A DNA stretch of 64,000 nt from Symbiodinium microadriaticum (lineage: Eukaryota > Sar > Dinophyceae > Suessiales > Symbiodiniaceae), in contig LSRX01000259.1 in NCBI GenBank assembly GCA_001939145.1, forward strand, positions 504,837 through 568,836, read 5' to 3'. The position numbers were made by a program, and so were the translations under genes. Positions 62,500 to 64,000 of this stretch are shown here, piece by piece. The notes under the pieces were generated by a model that did not search any database, was not told where the DNA came from, and saw only the letters and a list, made by a program, of their open reading frames with translations. Within the stretch, counting starts at the first letter, position 1; each line of letters begins with the position of its first letter.

Positions 62500-62595
62500 G
62501 TTGATGAGATAAATCCTGCATGACCCATAATAAGGAACATGCCATACTTCCCATGGTTTAGGGTCCTTAAGTAATGCAGGATTTATATCATCAAC
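62500..62595 (+). repeat. foldback element, family A copy 3
   Basis: GTTGATGAGATAAATCCTGC faces GCAGGATTTATATCATCAAC. The core has ACCCATAATAAGGAACATGC and the GGTTTAGGGTCCTTAAG word shared with copy 2. Confidence 0.85.
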
Positions 62596-62656
62596 AGTAG
62601 GAAAACTCAGTAAGGCAGATCAAGAAGCCTCATCTGGGATTGACAGAACCCAAAAA

Positions 62657-62860
62657 ATGCTGATGTTTTGGTATCCTCAGCCATTGTCCTTCTGGCTGTC
62701 GAATTTCCAGCACGGAAGCATCACCTCAAACGGAACGAGCTACAGTCTTGCAGAACTGAAGATCATACCATTGGTGCTTCGCGGCTTTTCAACGCAGCTT
62801 TCACGACTCTCATCTCGGCTAGACTCCAGACAATTTCCTAGGGAAAACCCCAAACCCTAA
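62657..62860 (+). CDS. candidate ORF, 67 codons
   Basis: ATG frame reading MLMFWYPQPLSFWLSNFQHG, SITSNGTSYSLAELKIIPLV and LRGFSTQLSRLSSRLDSRQF. The stop is written by a CCCTAAC heptad. The serine-rich mixed composition is plausible for protein. Unrecognised. Confidence 0.35.
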   Translation: MLMFWYPQPLSFWLSNFQHGSITSNGTSYSLAELKIIPLVLRGFSTQLSRLSSRLDSRQFPRENPKP

Positions 62861-63070
62861 CCGCCCGAACCCTGAAAACCCAAAGCCACGGTAGCTAAGG
62901 CCCGAAGCCCGGAATCGGGAATCAGGTCTCTGCTTGAAGGATCAGGAGACTCAGTAGGTAGGTAGGGTTTAGAGTTTTTGGGTTTTAGCTATATCTAACG
63001 AAACCCTAAACCGTATTGCCCTGGCTAAGGTCCTTGAGCCTCATCATCCCCAGAGGTGTCTTTCTTTCAG

Positions 63071-63227
63071 GTTACTCAGTCGAAGCCCAAGCCCAAACCT
63101 TGGGATGGCAACCTATCTGCTCTGATTTTGCTAAGCATTTCGACCCCTGGGTCGCAGTACGGCACTCGACCACCTGCCCAGCAAAGAACTAAGCCGTCTG
63201 CTGAAAGAGCAACAACTCACAACCAAT
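63071..63227 (+). CDS. candidate exon behind a strong acceptor
   Basis: GAGGTGTCTTTCTTTCAG is the best acceptor in this part. Phase-0 reading: VTQSKPKPKPWDGNLSALIL, LSISTPGSQYGTRPP and on to HNQSSR before GTCTAT. A different phase reads YSVEAQAQTLGWQPICSDFA, KHFDPWVAVRHSTTC and then a stop. Both are protein-like, so the frame is unknown. Confidence 0.4.
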
Positions 63228-63284
63228 CATCTCGAGGTCTATGTACGTGAAACTCACTTCTTCTCTGAAACTTCCGCATAAGAA

Positions 63285-63303
63285 AAAAAATATATATATA
63301 TAA
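63285..63303. repeat. short (TA)n tract
   Basis: A-run followed by about six TA units. Confidence 0.8.
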
Positions 63304-63640
63304 CCGTAACCGCAACGCAGCGCTCAGGGCTACCTGATGCAACTCAAGCTACGCCATCTCGCACGAGGACATCGGGCCGGTAAGTGCAGTTCATGACTTC
63401 CTGGGCTTTAGGATTAGGGCTTCGGGTAGAGCATGTGGGAGGCAGTTGAGGGTTCGGAGCTTGATAGGTTTTCGGAGTTCACTTGTAAAGGTGCCGAAAG
63501 GCTCGAAAGGTCCAAGATGCTCTGTCACGTCCATGCTGGAAATTTACATGATTTCCTGCCTAAACCCTGAACCGATGATTCGTACATGTGGGTATTTCTC
63601 GAAATTGCAATCTCTTTTGGGGGGCGACTGGTACGGACAC

Positions 63641-63965
63641 TAGCTTGCAGAACCACCCAAGTGCATCCCGACCACCCCAGATACTCCGATGTACGCTAAA
63701 CCGTAAACCCAAAACCCCTAAACCCTGCGCCTAGGTTTGCATAAAGCCCCTGAGAAGCAGCTCTATGAGGCTGAAGCATAGTCAGTGGACCCATAAGCCC
63801 CAAACTCTGAACCTCGGGGGACAATAGCTTGCAGAACCGCCCAAGTGCATCCCGACTACCCCAGCAACTCCGATGTACCGGACCTGTAGTCAATCTGCGC
63901 CCTTAAACCCCTGAACCCTGCGCCAGGGATTGCATGCCCTTGAGAGGAGGACCAGCCAGAGCCTG
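63641..63965 (+). repeat. local direct duplication
   Basis: TAGCTTGCAGAACC plus AAGTGCATCCCGAC and ACTCCGATGTAC at 63641-63695 recur at 63824-63878 with few changes. Both are followed by CCCTAAA-type words and TGCGCC...TTGCAT. The unit is about 130 bp with 183 bp spacing. No protein-like frame. Confidence 0.7.
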
Positions 63966-64000
63966 CATCCTAAGTGTTCAATGGTATATGCCCAGCCGAA

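Overview
This window looks like nuclear DNA of a dinoflagellate, perhaps one of the Suessiales. The signs are short degenerate TTTAGGG/CCCTAAA telomere-type heptads scattered through nearly every kilobase on both strands, many AT/TG/GTAT microsatellites, several families of roughly 90-115 bp foldback (MITE-like) elements, scattered short exon-like segments, and one very large GC-richer non-LTR retrotransposon. Species assignment is inference. There are no bacterial-style operons, rRNA genes or CRISPR arrays, I saw no convincing tRNA, and I found no intact spliced-leader sequence. Two N-gaps (12002-12162 and 25068-25594) and one isolated N (13301) mark assembly breaks.

The clearest unit is a 10.1-kb retrotransposon at 39381-49498. 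It is bounded by a 13-bp direct repeat (39368-39380 and 49499-49511) lying in a TG/TA microsatellite, and it ends exactly in two copies of the 9-mer GAAAGAGTG. It encodes a coiled-coil ORF1 (39612-40877). After that comes a long pol-type reading region made of a large unrecognised N-terminal part with two hydrophobic segments, then RNase H, APE-type endonuclease, reverse transcriptase, zinc fingers and a C-terminal extension. RNase H lies upstream of the endonuclease, which is unusual, and the RNase H region changes reading frame twice.

Host genes are harder to see because exons are short and introns are full of simple and telomere-like repeats. I list exon candidates chosen by open frame, plausible splice sites, codon composition and, where possible, matching splice phase between neighbours. 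The better ones are a minus-strand ankyrin-like gene with exons near 10.2, 9.9, 9.5, 4.45 and 0.3 kb; a minus-strand gene at 24.1-24.9 kb that may start at 26.1 kb across the gap; plus-strand exons at 32.6, 35.0 and 36.0-36.6 kb; and a fairly dense exon zone at 52.4-63.2 kb, mostly plus strand. Open frames of up to about 150 codons are expected by chance in a window of this size, so single-exon calls without partners are given low confidence, and RNA evidence would be needed to fix any of them.

The rest is repeat-rich filler: telomere-like arrays (largest at 21497-21660), microsatellite clusters, five foldback families (A: 13.1, 17.1, 34.3 and 62.5 kb; B: 15.1 and 29.7 kb; C: 5.3 kb; D: 1.2 and 3.0 kb plus fragments; E: 30.2, 56.1 and 60.4 kb) and a local duplication at 63.6-63.9 kb.
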